DNA of 64,000 nt from Amycolatopsis sp. GM8. Its GTDB lineage: Bacteria > Actinomycetota > Actinomycetes > Mycobacteriales > Pseudonocardiaceae. Position numbers and translations under genes: made by a program. The notes under the pieces were generated by a model that saw only the letters and a list, made by a program, of their open reading frames with translations, had not been told where the DNA came from and made no database searches. The DNA lies in contig NZ_JAJKFK010000001.1 of NCBI RefSeq assembly GCF_021653975.1, positions 434,001 through 498,000 of the forward strand. Direction: 5' to 3'. Shown in pieces: positions 8,478 to 16,328 of this stretch. How positions within the stretch are numbered: the stretch's first letter is position 1; each line of letters opens with the position of its first letter.

Positions 8478-9754
8478 GAGTCCTCCAACCCGAATGTGGT
8501 GAACGCCGTGCGCGGCGGCAGGCGGTAGACCTCGCGGCCGCACACCGAGTTGATGATCGACGCCGCGCGCCAGGCCCCGAGCCCCAGATCCGGCGCGCCG
8601 ACCCCGTGCGTGTGCCGTTCCGCGTTCTGCACGTAGACCGACCCGGCGACGCCGTCGAGCCGGAGCCGGTAGTCCCGCTCGACGACGGGGCGCCCCTGCC
8701 CGTCCGTGATCATGCGATCGGCGAGCGGGCCGAGCAGCCGTTCGAGCGAAGTTTCCGTGTAGCCGGTGGCGGAAACGACGGCGTCGGTGTGCCAGACCGC
8801 GCTCGTACCCTGCTGCCGGTGGCGCAACCCGAGCGCGATCCGGTTCCCGTCCGAGGAAGCCGAGACCACCTCGACGCCGGGCGTCATGGTGACTTCGGGC
8901 CACCTGCCCCCGATGCTCCGCCGGTACAGTTCATCGTGGATCTCGGCGATTGTCCCGCTGTCGATTCCTTTGTACAGCTGCCATTGCGCGGGAACAAGAC
9001 TGTCGCGTGTGGACTCGCCGAGGCCGTGGAAGAACGTCGTGTAGTCCGGGGTGAACTGCTCCAGCCCGAGCTTCGAGTACTCCATCGGCGCGAACGACAC
9101 CGTGCGCGCGATCCACCGCAACCCGTCCGGGCGGGTCCGGTGCCGCAACAGGTCGAGGAAAACCTCCGCGCCCGACTGCCCCGAGCCGACGACCGTGACG
9201 CTCGGCGCGGCCAGCAGCCGTTCTCGCTCGGCGAGGTAGTCCGCGGAGTGCACGACGAGCGCCGCCGGGTCGGAAGCCAAGGAGCGCAACGGTTCCGGCA
9301 CCAACGGTGAAGTGCCGACGCCGAGCACGACATTACGCGTGGCGATGGTTTCACCCTCGCTGGTAGACAGGTGGAAAGCGCTTTCACGCCAGTCGACCGC
9401 AGTGATCTCGACGCCGAAGTGACAGCTGCTGAGCCGTTCGGCGGCCCAGCGGCAGTAGTCGTCGTACTCCGTGCGCGCGATGTGGAACTTCTCGGCGAAA
9501 TAGAACGGGAGGAGTCGGTCATGCTCGCGCAGGTAGTTCAAAAAGGACAGTTCACTGGTCGGATCGGCGAGCGTGACGAGGTCGGCGAGGAACGGCACCT
9601 GGATCGTCGCACCTTCGATGAGCAACCCGGGATGCCAGCGGAACTCCTTGCGGCGCTCGAACATCGCGACGTCCAGATCCGGCACCGGGTCGGCGAGCGC
9701 GGCGAGCGACAGGTTGAACGGTCCGATCCCGGCCCCGGCGAGATCCAGCGTCAC
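8474..9754 (-). CDS. lysine/ornithine-type N-hydroxylase (DesB-like)
   Basis: The 426-residue flavoprotein has the FAD motif GAGIGPFNLSLAAL at its N-terminus, the FRWHPGL segment, the NADPH motif VVGSGQSGAEVF near residue 185 and the ATGY motif near residue 335. These define the class B microbial N-hydroxylating monooxygenases (IucD/PvdA/DesB), which convert a primary amine, such as that of cadaverine, putrescine, diaminopropane or an amino acid, to a hydroxylamine. Next to a PLP decarboxylase it probably hydroxylates the resulting diamine. It overlaps both neighbours by 4 nt (ATGA), which argues for one polycistronic message under the iron box at 11148. Confidence 0.92.
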   Translation of the reverse strand: MTLDLAGAGIGPFNLSLAALADPVPDLDVAMFERRKEFRWHPGLLIEGATIQVPFLADLVTLADPTSELSFLNYLREHDRLLPFYFAEKFHIARTEYDDYCRWAAERLSSCHFGVEITAVDWRESAFHLSTSEGETIATRNVVLGVGTSPLVPEPLRSLASDPAALVVHSADYLAERERLLAAPSVTVVGSGQSGAEVFLDLLRHRTRPDGLRWIARTVSFAPMEYSKLGLEQFTPDYTTFFHGLGESTRDSLVPAQWQLYKGIDSGTIAEIHDELYRRSIGGRWPEVTMTPGVEVVSASSDGNRIALGLRHRQQGTSAVWHTDAVVSATGYTETSLERLLGPLADRMITDGQGRPVVERDYRLRLDGVAGSVYVQNAERHTHGVGAPDLGLGAWRAASIINSVCGREVYRLPPRTAFTTFGLEDS

Positions 9755-11136
9755 GAGGCGACCGCGCCTTCCGGTGCACTGGCGGCCGCAACGGTCGCGT
9801 CAAGCAGACCGAGATATTCGGCGGCCGTGGCGTGCGGGTGCAGCAAGGTGAGCTTGAGCCAGACCTCGCCCGGCGGCATCGTCGCCCGCCCGATGATCGC
9901 CGTGCCGGACTCCAGCAGCGTGCGGCGCACGCGGGCGACGTCACCGAACCGCGGCCGGAAGAGCACAGTGGACAGTGCGGGGTCACCCCACAGGTCCAGC
10001 GCGGGGTGCCGCCGGACGGCGTCCGCGACCTCGCGCGCGGTGGCACAGCAGCGTTCCACCAGCTCACCGATGCCTTCGATACCCAGAGCCCGCATCGTGA
10101 CGGCCATCCGGAACGCGTCCGGGCGGCGCGAGGTGCGGATCGAGCGCCCGAGCAGATCGGGGAAACCGGCTTCGGTGTCGTCCTCGGCGTTGAGGTACTC
10201 GGCCCGGACGGTAAGCGCTTTCAGGTCCGCGGACTCCTTGCTGGCGAACAAGCCCGCGGCGACCGGCTGCCAGCCGAACTTGTGCAGGTCGAGCGCGACC
10301 GAGTCGGCCTCGTCGAGCCCATCCAGCAGCGGCCGCAACTTGGTGCTGCACAAGACCAAACCGCCGTACGACGCGTCGACGTGCAACCGTGCGCCGTGGC
10401 GGCGGCAGACCTGGACGAGGTCGCGGAGCGGGTCGATGTCCCCGGTGTCGGTGGTGCCGGCGGTCGCGACGACCACGGCCGGGCCCGCTTCGCGCAGCAC
10501 CGCGTCCAGCGCCGCCGGGTTCATGCCCGCACGGTCGCAGTCGACGATGACAGGCGCGGGCAGGCCGAGTAACCAGGCGGCGCGCGCGACGCTGTGGTGC
10601 GCGTTGCGGCCGCAAACCGGCTGCACGCTCGTGTTCTGTTCGCGGGCAAGGAGAAGCCCGAGCAGGTTGGACTCGGTGCCGCCGGTGGTGACGACGGCGT
10701 CCGGAGTGAGCGCTTTCGGATAGCACAGGCGCGCGATCGCGCCGAGGAAGGAGCGTTCGAGTTCACTCGCGACCGGGGCCTGGTCCCACGAGTCCATCGA
10801 CGGGTTCAGCGCGCCGGCGGCGACGTCCGCGGCGACCCCGATCGCGAGCGGCGGGCAGTGCAGATGCGCGGCGCACCACGGATCCGCGGGATCGACCGAG
10901 CCGGCGGCCAGCAGCGTGCTCAGCTCTGAAAGCGCTTGCTCGGCGCCGACCCCGCGGGCCGGGACGAGGGGTTCGAGCGCGGCCACGCTCGCCGCGACGG
11001 GAGCGGGCCCACCGGCCGGCCCGGGTGTCGCCCGCTCGGCCGTGCCCACCGCCAATCCCCGCAGTACCAACGGAATCAGCTCCGCGAGCCGCTCGTGTCC
11101 CTGTCGTCCGCCGGCCAGCGCGGTCGAGTCTCCCAT
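9751..11136 (-). CDS. PLP-dependent (diamino acid) decarboxylase, first gene of siderophore operon
   Basis: The 461-residue protein is a group II pyridoxal-phosphate decarboxylase of the DesA/diaminobutyrate-decarboxylase type. Visible features are TTGGTESNLLGLLLA (cofactor phosphate region), LHVDASYGG with the Asp that contacts the pyridine nitrogen, and the Schiff-base Lys in DLHKFGWQP. It should produce the diamine (cadaverine, putrescine or 1,3-diaminopropane) that feeds the N-hydroxylase. Which diamine cannot be decided by eye. The ATG at 11136 has a GGGAG ribosome site about 6 nt upstream, and an IdeR/DtxR-like box lies just before it, so iron repression of the whole operon is expected. 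Confidence 0.88.
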   Translation of the reverse strand: MGDSTALAGGRQGHERLAELIPLVLRGLAVGTAERATPGPAGGPAPVAASVAALEPLVPARGVGAEQALSELSTLLAAGSVDPADPWCAAHLHCPPLAIGVAADVAAGALNPSMDSWDQAPVASELERSFLGAIARLCYPKALTPDAVVTTGGTESNLLGLLLAREQNTSVQPVCGRNAHHSVARAAWLLGLPAPVIVDCDRAGMNPAALDAVLREAGPAVVVATAGTTDTGDIDPLRDLVQVCRRHGARLHVDASYGGLVLCSTKLRPLLDGLDEADSVALDLHKFGWQPVAAGLFASKESADLKALTVRAEYLNAEDDTEAGFPDLLGRSIRTSRRPDAFRMAVTMRALGIEGIGELVERCCATAREVADAVRRHPALDLWGDPALSTVLFRPRFGDVARVRRTLLESGTAIIGRATMPPGEVWLKLTLLHPHATAAEYLGLLDATVAAASAPEGAVAS

Positions 11137-11147
11137 TGATCACTCCC

Positions 11148-11166
11148 TTAGGTAAGCCTACGCTAA
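11148..11166. promoter_or_regulatory. IdeR/DmdR-type iron box
   Basis: The 19-base sequence TTAGGTAAGCCTACGCTAA is close to the DtxR/IdeR consensus TTAGGTTAGGCTAACCTAA; read on the minus strand it differs at about three positions. It ends 11 bases before the start codon of the PLP decarboxylase, where a bound repressor would block the promoter or early elongation. It accounts for expected iron control of the siderophore operon 5554-11136. Confidence 0.85.
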
Positions 11167-11260
11167 GCCACGATACGGACACCGTCCTGCCAGGGCACCA
11201 CCTCCGGCGCACTTTCCCACAAAAGTGCCCCACTGCAACCGCCCCATCCGAGTGGCACCC

Positions 11261-11457
11261 CGCGAGTCCGACACCCACGACGCCGAGTCCGACACTCAGA
11301 ACCGCGAGTCCGACACTCACGACGGCGAGTCGGACACTGGCGACATGCTCGGCCACGTTCTGCGGCCGCAAGCGTCGAACTCGCCGTCCCCAACGTCGGA
11401 CTCGCCGTCCCTAACGTCGGACTCGCGGTCTCAAGCGTCGGACTCGCCGGGCTCAGC
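11261..11457. repeat. 21-bp repeat array, family A, inverted halves
   Basis: Four units in one orientation (11261-11344, core GCGAGTCCGACACTCACGAC) are followed after a 29-bp spacer by four units in the opposite orientation (11374-11457, core GTCGGACTCGC). Every unit is exactly 21 bp. The two halves share an 11-base complementary core in each unit, so the array could fold into a long stem. The stop codon of the LLM oxidoreductase (11453-11455) lies inside the last unit. The same family occurs at 16083-16302 and 58796-58973. Confidence 0.9.
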
Positions 11458-12403
11458 GCGGGGCGAGGGCGACCACCTGCTTGGCCGGGTCCTCGCCGGT
11501 GCGAACCAGGGCGATGACCGGCGTCGTCAGCCCATTGTCCACATAGGACTCCAGGCGCTCGCGGCAGGCCTCGGGGCTCCCGTGCACGATCAGGTCGTCC
11601 ACCACGGCATCCGGGATCGCGGCGTTCGCGCCCTTGCGATCCCCGGCCGCCCACAGCTCGTGCATCTTCGCCAGCGCCTCGCCCCGGCCGAGCCACTCGT
11701 GGAACGCCGCGTACACCGGCACGGTCAGATAACTACTGATCATCAACCGCCCGAGCGCCCGCGCCGCCTCGGCATCCTCCGTGGGACACACGAAGATCCG
11801 CGCCACCAGCTCGACATCCGGCCCGACCTCGGCGCGCACCCGCGGCACGTCCGACGCCGCGAGCCAGTTCGTGATCGCGCCGTCCGCTTCCTTCGCGGCC
11901 AGCCGGAGCATCCCCGGCCGCAGCGCGGCGAGCATGATCCGCGGCGCCACCTCCGGCACCCGCTCCAGCTTGAACCTGCTCACCGAGAACGTCGGATACT
12001 CCTCGGTCACCTTCTCCCCCGCCAGCGCGGACCGCAGAAACCGCAGCGTGTCACGGGTCCGCCGGTACGGCTCCACGAACTCGGCCGCGTTCCAGTTCGA
12101 CACGACCACCGGCGACGAAGTGCCGATGCCCAGCACGAACCGCTCCGGCGCCACCTCGGCGAGCGTCGCCGCGCTCATCGCGATCAGGCCGGGGCCGCGC
12201 GTGTACACGGGCACGATCGCGGTGCCCAGCCGCAGCCGCGGCGCCCACTGCGACGCGAGCACCAGCGGCGAAAACGCGTCGGTGCCGGCGGTCTCCATGG
12301 ACCACGCGTCGGTGTACCCGAGGTCGGGCAGCTGCTCGATCAGCTCGCGGTGCTCCATCAGCGGCACCCCGGTCAGCGGGATCGTGATACCCCAGCGCTT
12401 CAC
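11453..12403 (-). CDS. LLM class F420-dependent oxidoreductase
   Basis: The 316-residue protein has the bacterial luciferase-like TIM-barrel signature: KRWGITIPL at the first strand, LGTAIVPVYTRGP, FVLGIGTSSPVVV and a C-terminal PEACRERLESYVDNG segment. In actinobacteria such proteins mostly use coenzyme F420 to oxidise or reduce secondary alcohols or amines; the substrate here is unknown. Its ATG overlaps the stop of the upstream DPP-IV-like peptidase (12400-12403), so the two genes form an operon. The 3' end falls inside a 21-bp repeat array. Confidence 0.85.
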   Translation of the reverse strand: MKRWGITIPLTGVPLMEHRELIEQLPDLGYTDAWSMETAGTDAFSPLVLASQWAPRLRLGTAIVPVYTRGPGLIAMSAATLAEVAPERFVLGIGTSSPVVVSNWNAAEFVEPYRRTRDTLRFLRSALAGEKVTEEYPTFSVSRFKLERVPEVAPRIMLAALRPGMLRLAAKEADGAITNWLAASDVPRVRAEVGPDVELVARIFVCPTEDAEAARALGRLMISSYLTVPVYAAFHEWLGRGEALAKMHELWAAGDRKGANAAIPDAVVDDLIVHGSPEACRERLESYVDNGLTTPVIALVRTGEDPAKQVVALAPR

Positions 12404-14463
12404 GCGTTCAACTCCTTCTTCAACCAGTCCACCTGGACGCGCATCAGGTTCTCCGCGACGTCCTCGTCCTGCGGGGTCATGTGCGTGGTCCCGACCAGCG
12501 GCAGGAACGTGTGCGCCCGGCCGGCCGCGAGCAGCGCCGACGACAGCCGCAGCGAGTGCGCGGCGAACACGTTGTCGTCGGCGAGACCGTGCACGATCAG
12601 CAAAGCGCGCTCCAGGTCGTGCGCGCCGGCGAGCAGCGAATTCCGTTCATACGCCGCCGGATCGTCCTGCGGCGTGCCCAGATACCGCTCGGTGTAATGG
12701 GTGTCGTACAGCGTCCAGTCCGTGACCGGCGCCCCGGCGACCGCCGCGCGGAACACGTCCGGGCGCCGCAGCACCGCGAGCGCGGACAGGTACCCGCCGT
12801 ACGACCAGCCGCGGATCGCGACGCGCGCAAGGTCCAGCTCGGGATGCTCGGCCGCGACCGCGTGCAGCGCGTCCACCTGATCGGCCAGCGTCACGCTCGC
12901 CAGCTCGCGCGAGACCTCCCTTTCCCACGCGGGCCCGCGCCCCGGCGTGCCACGGCCGTCCGCGATCAGCACCGCGAAACCCTGGTCGGCGAACCATTGC
13001 GAGGCCAGGAACGCGTTACGGCTGTGCAGCACGCGCTGGGCGTGCGGCCCGCCGTACGGGTCGAGCAGCACCGGCAGCTTCGTGCCCGGCTCGTACCCGG
13101 CGGGCAACAGCAGCGCCGCCCGCAACTCGCGTTTCCCCGCGGTGAGCCAGATCGGCCGCGGTTCGATACCCGGATCCTCGGGATACGACCGGACTTCCAC
13201 CGCCGGGCCGTCGCGCAGCACCGAAACCTTCGGCCCGCTGTGCGCCAGGCTCCACGACGACAGCACCGCCACCGCCGCCGAACCCGCGCCGACGTGCACA
13301 CCGTCCGAAGTGGACAGACGGGTGACCGGCCCGGTGCGGTAGACGTGGATCTGCGTCGAGTCGGCGTCCGAAGCGCTGAACAGCACCTCGTCGGCGACGT
13401 CGAGCACCGAGCGCACCTGCAGCTCCGGCCCCGTCACGGGCACCCCGTCGACGATCAGCCGGTACGCCCCGTCAGCCGCGCTGACGTGCACGAGCCGCCC
13501 GTCGCTCGTCCAGGCGGGCGCGCCCGGCACGATCTCGACCCACGTCGGATCGGTCTCCGCGTGCAGCAGCTTCGTCGCCCCGGTCACCGGGTCGACCGAG
13601 TGGATCTCGAACCTGCGCTGGTCCCGGCTCTGCACACCGAGCAGCGGTGGCCCGCCTGCGGACCAGTGCACCGCGGCGAGGTACTCCCAGTCGCCGCGCT
13701 GGACGTCCACGCGCGTGCCGTCGAGGCTCACGATCGCGAGCGACACCTCGACGTTCCGCGTACCCGCGGCGGGATAGGCGACCGTGCCGGCGGCGGTGCC
13801 CGGGTTCGCCGGGTCGGCGATCGTCCAGCGCGGGACGCCGGTGCGGTCGCTGCGCTCCACCAGCAGGCTCGTGCCGTCGGGCGACCACCAGTAGCCGCGC
13901 GTGCGGCCCATCTCCTCGCCCGCGATGAACTCCGCGAGCCCCCACGCGATGTCCTCGCCATCCTCGTCGACCAGGAGCCGGTCCTCGCCGGTCGCCGGCT
14001 CGATCACGCGCAGCCGCCGGTCCCGGACGTACGCGACATGCGAGCCCGGCGGGCTCGGCCGCGGGTCCACGACCGCGCTGTCGATGAGCTCGGTGACCCG
14101 CCTAGTCGCCAGATCGACCGTGTAAAGCTTGCCGGACAAGGAAAAGGCCGCGATGCGCAGCTCGGCGTCGGTCGCGTAGCCGACGACACCGCCCGCCCGC
14201 TCGCGGGTGCGTTCGCGGCGCGCGCGTTCCTCGGCGGGCAGATTCTCCTCACCGGGCAGCAACTCGACGGCGTCGACGATCTTCGTCTCGGCGCCGGTGG
14301 CCAGGTCCAGCTCCCACAGGCTGTTCCGGTGGTCGACGCCGGACTCCGACCGCAGGAACAGCAGTCTCGACCCGTCGGGCGCGACCCGGAACTCCCTGGG
14401 TGTGCCGAGGGTGAAGCGCTGCGTCCGGGCCTGTTTGCGAAGGAAGGAGAGCTCGTCGGTCAC
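12400..14463 (-). CDS. S9B dipeptidyl-peptidase IV-like serine peptidase
   Basis: The 687-residue protein joins a DPP-IV-type beta-propeller (residues about 1-430) to a C-terminal alpha/beta hydrolase domain. The triad is visible: Ser in GWSYGGYLS, Asp in GLADDNVF and His in GTTHMTPQ. The Glu-containing segment near residue 170 (EFIAGEEMGRTRG) matches the N-terminal-amine-binding EE motif of dipeptidyl peptidases, so release of N-terminal dipeptides is likely. No signal peptide is seen, so it is probably cytoplasmic. It is the first gene of a two-gene unit with the LLM oxidoreductase, divergent from the YciI-like gene. Confidence 0.87.
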   Translation of the reverse strand: MTDELSFLRKQARTQRFTLGTPREFRVAPDGSRLLFLRSESGVDHRNSLWELDLATGAETKIVDAVELLPGEENLPAEERARRERTRERAGGVVGYATDAELRIAAFSLSGKLYTVDLATRRVTELIDSAVVDPRPSPPGSHVAYVRDRRLRVIEPATGEDRLLVDEDGEDIAWGLAEFIAGEEMGRTRGYWWSPDGTSLLVERSDRTGVPRWTIADPANPGTAAGTVAYPAAGTRNVEVSLAIVSLDGTRVDVQRGDWEYLAAVHWSAGGPPLLGVQSRDQRRFEIHSVDPVTGATKLLHAETDPTWVEIVPGAPAWTSDGRLVHVSAADGAYRLIVDGVPVTGPELQVRSVLDVADEVLFSASDADSTQIHVYRTGPVTRLSTSDGVHVGAGSAAVAVLSSWSLAHSGPKVSVLRDGPAVEVRSYPEDPGIEPRPIWLTAGKRELRAALLLPAGYEPGTKLPVLLDPYGGPHAQRVLHSRNAFLASQWFADQGFAVLIADGRGTPGRGPAWEREVSRELASVTLADQVDALHAVAAEHPELDLARVAIRGWSYGGYLSALAVLRRPDVFRAAVAGAPVTDWTLYDTHYTERYLGTPQDDPAAYERNSLLAGAHDLERALLIVHGLADDNVFAAHSLRLSSALLAAGRAHTFLPLVGTTHMTPQDEDVAENLMRVQVDWLKKELNA

Positions 14464-14480
14464 CTCCGCACTCTGTCAGA

Positions 14481-14524
14481 CCGCTCGGTATGTTGGCGAG
14501 TGCGACAGTGCCCGCACCGAGCGG
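14481..14524. promoter_or_regulatory. 9-bp inverted repeat spanning divergent promoter and leader
   Basis: CCGCTCGGT at 14481-14489 and ACCGAGCGG at 14516-14524 are perfect inverted copies separated by 26 bp. They lie between the divergent DPP-IV-like gene and the YciI-like gene, and the right arm runs into the ribosome site (GGAGG, 14523-14527) of the latter. It could be an operator or an RNA hairpin that hides the ribosome site. Confidence 0.45.
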
Positions 14525-14533
14525 AGGACCGGC

Positions 14534-14809
14534 ATGAAGTACGTCCTGTTCTACGAGTCCTCGCCGGGCGCGCCGGAACGCGGTGCCGAGTTCGCGCCCG
14601 GGCACCAGGCGCGGATCCGCGAGTTCGCCGGGCGTGGCGTGCTGGTGATGATCGGGCCGCTCGAGGATCCCGGGACCAACGGCGCGCTGGCGGTGTTCAC
14701 GACCCGCGAGGCGGCCGAGGACTTCGCCAAGGAGGACCCGTTCGTGCTCGGCGGCGTGGTGCACTCGTGGCGGGTGCTGGGCTGGAACGAGATCCTGCAC
14801 AACGATTAG
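14534..14809 (+). CDS. YciI family protein
   Basis: The 91-residue protein has the YciI fold signature: MKYVLFYES at the first strand, the GHQARIREFAGRGVLVMIGPLED segment region with a conserved His near residue 21, and the SGALAVF-like strand AVFTTREAAEDFAKEDPF. YciI proteins are small dimeric alpha+beta proteins related to muconolactone isomerase; most have no known substrate. The ATG is preceded by GCGGAGG. It is a single gene transcribed away from the peptidase at 14463, and the intergenic inverted repeat suggests it may be regulated. Confidence 0.85.
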   Translation: MKYVLFYESSPGAPERGAEFAPGHQARIREFAGRGVLVMIGPLEDPGTNGALAVFTTREAAEDFAKEDPFVLGGVVHSWRVLGWNEILHND

Positions 14810-14873
14810 CCGCCGCAGGCGCCAACTGCGCAACGAAGCTGTCCTGATCAATGCTGTTTTCAGCTCTTAACCT

Positions 14874-16082
14874 ATGGGCATGACGACCGCCGCAGACTTC
14901 ATCGCGCTCGATGAACGCTGGAGCACGCACAACTACCACCCGCTGCCGGTGGTCATCACCGAGGGCGAAGGCGCCTGGGTCACCGACACCGAGGGCAAGC
15001 GGCACCTGGACTTCCTCTCCGCCTACTCGGCGCTGAACTTCGGCCACCGCCACCCGGACCTGGTCGCGGCTGCCGTCGAGCAACTCGGCCGGGTCACGCT
15101 GACGTCGCGCGCGTTCCACCACGACCAGCTGGGCTTGTTCTGCGAGGAGTTGGCGGGGCTGACCGGCACGCAGATGGTGCTGCCGATGAACTCGGGCGCG
15201 GAGGCGGTCGAGTCGGCGCTGAAGGTGGCGCGGAAGTGGGCGTACGAGGTGAAGGGGATTCCAGACGGGACAGCGGAAATCGTGGTCGCCGGGTCGAACT
15301 TCCACGGCCGCACCACGACGATCGTGTCGTTCTCGACGGACGAGACCGCGCGGGCGCATTTCGGGCCGTTCACGCCGGGGTTCATGGTCGTCAAGTACGG
15401 CGATGCGGCGGCGTTGCGGGACGCGATCACCGACCGGACGGCGGCGGTGCTGCTCGAGCCGGTGCAGGGCGAGGCGGGGGTGATCGTGCCGCCGGACGGC
15501 TACCTGGCGGAAGCGCGGCGGTTGTGCGACGAGCATCGGGTGCTGCTGATCGCGGACGAGATCCAGTCGGGCCTCGCGCGGACCGGCACGCTGCTGGCGC
15601 TGGACCACGAGCACGTGCGGGCGGACCTGTACACGCTGGGCAAGGCGCTGGGCGGCGGGATCATGCCGCTGTCGGCGGTGGTCGGGCGGCGGGACGTGCT
15701 GAGCGTGCTGAAACCGGGCGAGCACGGCTCGACGTTCGGCGGCAACCCACTCGCGTGCGCCGTCGGCCGCGCGGTGATCAAACTGCTCGCGACGGGCGAG
15801 TTCCAGCAGCGCTCGACCCGGCTGGGCGCGCACCTGCACGCGCGGCTCGGCGAGCTGATCGGACACGGCCTGGCAGAGGTCCGCGGGCGCGGGCTGTGGG
15901 CGGGCATCGACATCACGCCCGGCGGGCTCTCCGGCCGCGAGGCTTCGGAGGCGCTGGCGGCGAAAGGCGTGCTGTGCAAGGAAACGCACGGCGCGACGCT
16001 GCGTCTCGCGCCGCCGCTGGTGATCTCCGAGGAGGACCTGGACCGCGGGATCGACGCCATCGCCGAGGTGATCACGCGCTGA
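14874..16082 (+). CDS. rocD: ornithine--oxo-acid aminotransferase
   Basis: This 402-residue class III aminotransferase transfers the delta-amino group of ornithine to 2-oxoglutarate, giving glutamate semialdehyde, in arginine and ornithine catabolism. Family features include NYHPLPVVI at the N-terminus, MNSGAEAVESALK, NFHGRTTTIVSFS, EPVQGEAGVIVP, LLIADEIQSGLARTG, the PLP-binding Lys in TLGKALGGG and the GSTFGGNPLAC segment. There are two possible ATG starts two codons apart (14874 and 14880). It is not next to arginase or DDAH genes. The stop is followed at once by a 21-bp repeat array. Confidence 0.9.
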   Translation: MGMTTAADFIALDERWSTHNYHPLPVVITEGEGAWVTDTEGKRHLDFLSAYSALNFGHRHPDLVAAAVEQLGRVTLTSRAFHHDQLGLFCEELAGLTGTQMVLPMNSGAEAVESALKVARKWAYEVKGIPDGTAEIVVAGSNFHGRTTTIVSFSTDETARAHFGPFTPGFMVVKYGDAAALRDAITDRTAAVLLEPVQGEAGVIVPPDGYLAEARRLCDEHRVLLIADEIQSGLARTGTLLALDHEHVRADLYTLGKALGGGIMPLSAVVGRRDVLSVLKPGEHGSTFGGNPLACAVGRAVIKLLATGEFQQRSTRLGAHLHARLGELIGHGLAEVRGRGLWAGIDITPGGLSGREASEALAAKGVLCKETHGATLRLAPPLVISEEDLDRGIDAIAEVITR

Positions 16083-16302
16083 GTGCCGGATTCGCGCCGC
16101 GGGTCTCGGCGTCGCCGATGTCGGGTTCGGCGTCGCGGGCGTACGACTCGCGGTCCTGGACGTCGGACTCGCGGTCCCAAGCGCCAGACTCGCCGTCGCG
16201 GGCGTCGGACTCGCGGTCCCAAACCTCGAACTCGTCGTCTCGGGCGTCGGACTCGGCGTCGCGAACGTCGGACTCGCGGTCGTGAGTGTCGGACTCGCGG
16301 GG
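16083..16302 (+). repeat. 21-bp repeat array, family A, single orientation
   Basis: From 16120 to 16302 there are eight full 21-bp units and one partial unit, most beginning GTCGGACTCG, preceded by degenerate units from 16083. The array begins at the base after the rocD stop codon and ends about 27 bp before the PAP2 start. All units are in one orientation, unlike the inverted halves at 11261 and 58796. Translation gives a 7-residue Arg-rich or Ser/Thr-rich period in all frames, which is not a real protein. Confidence 0.9.
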
Positions 16303-16328
16303 CGTGGGGCGCGCATAGGGTCGGTGTG

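Noticed and set aside
11261-11457. CRISPR array
   Set aside because: Units are directly tandem with no unique spacers, only 21 bp long, change orientation within the array, and no cas genes are present.
16083-16328. Repeat protein with a 7-residue Arg-rich period
   Set aside because: The period arises from the 21-bp repeats and is open in several frames on both strands; no start signal and no conservation of one frame.
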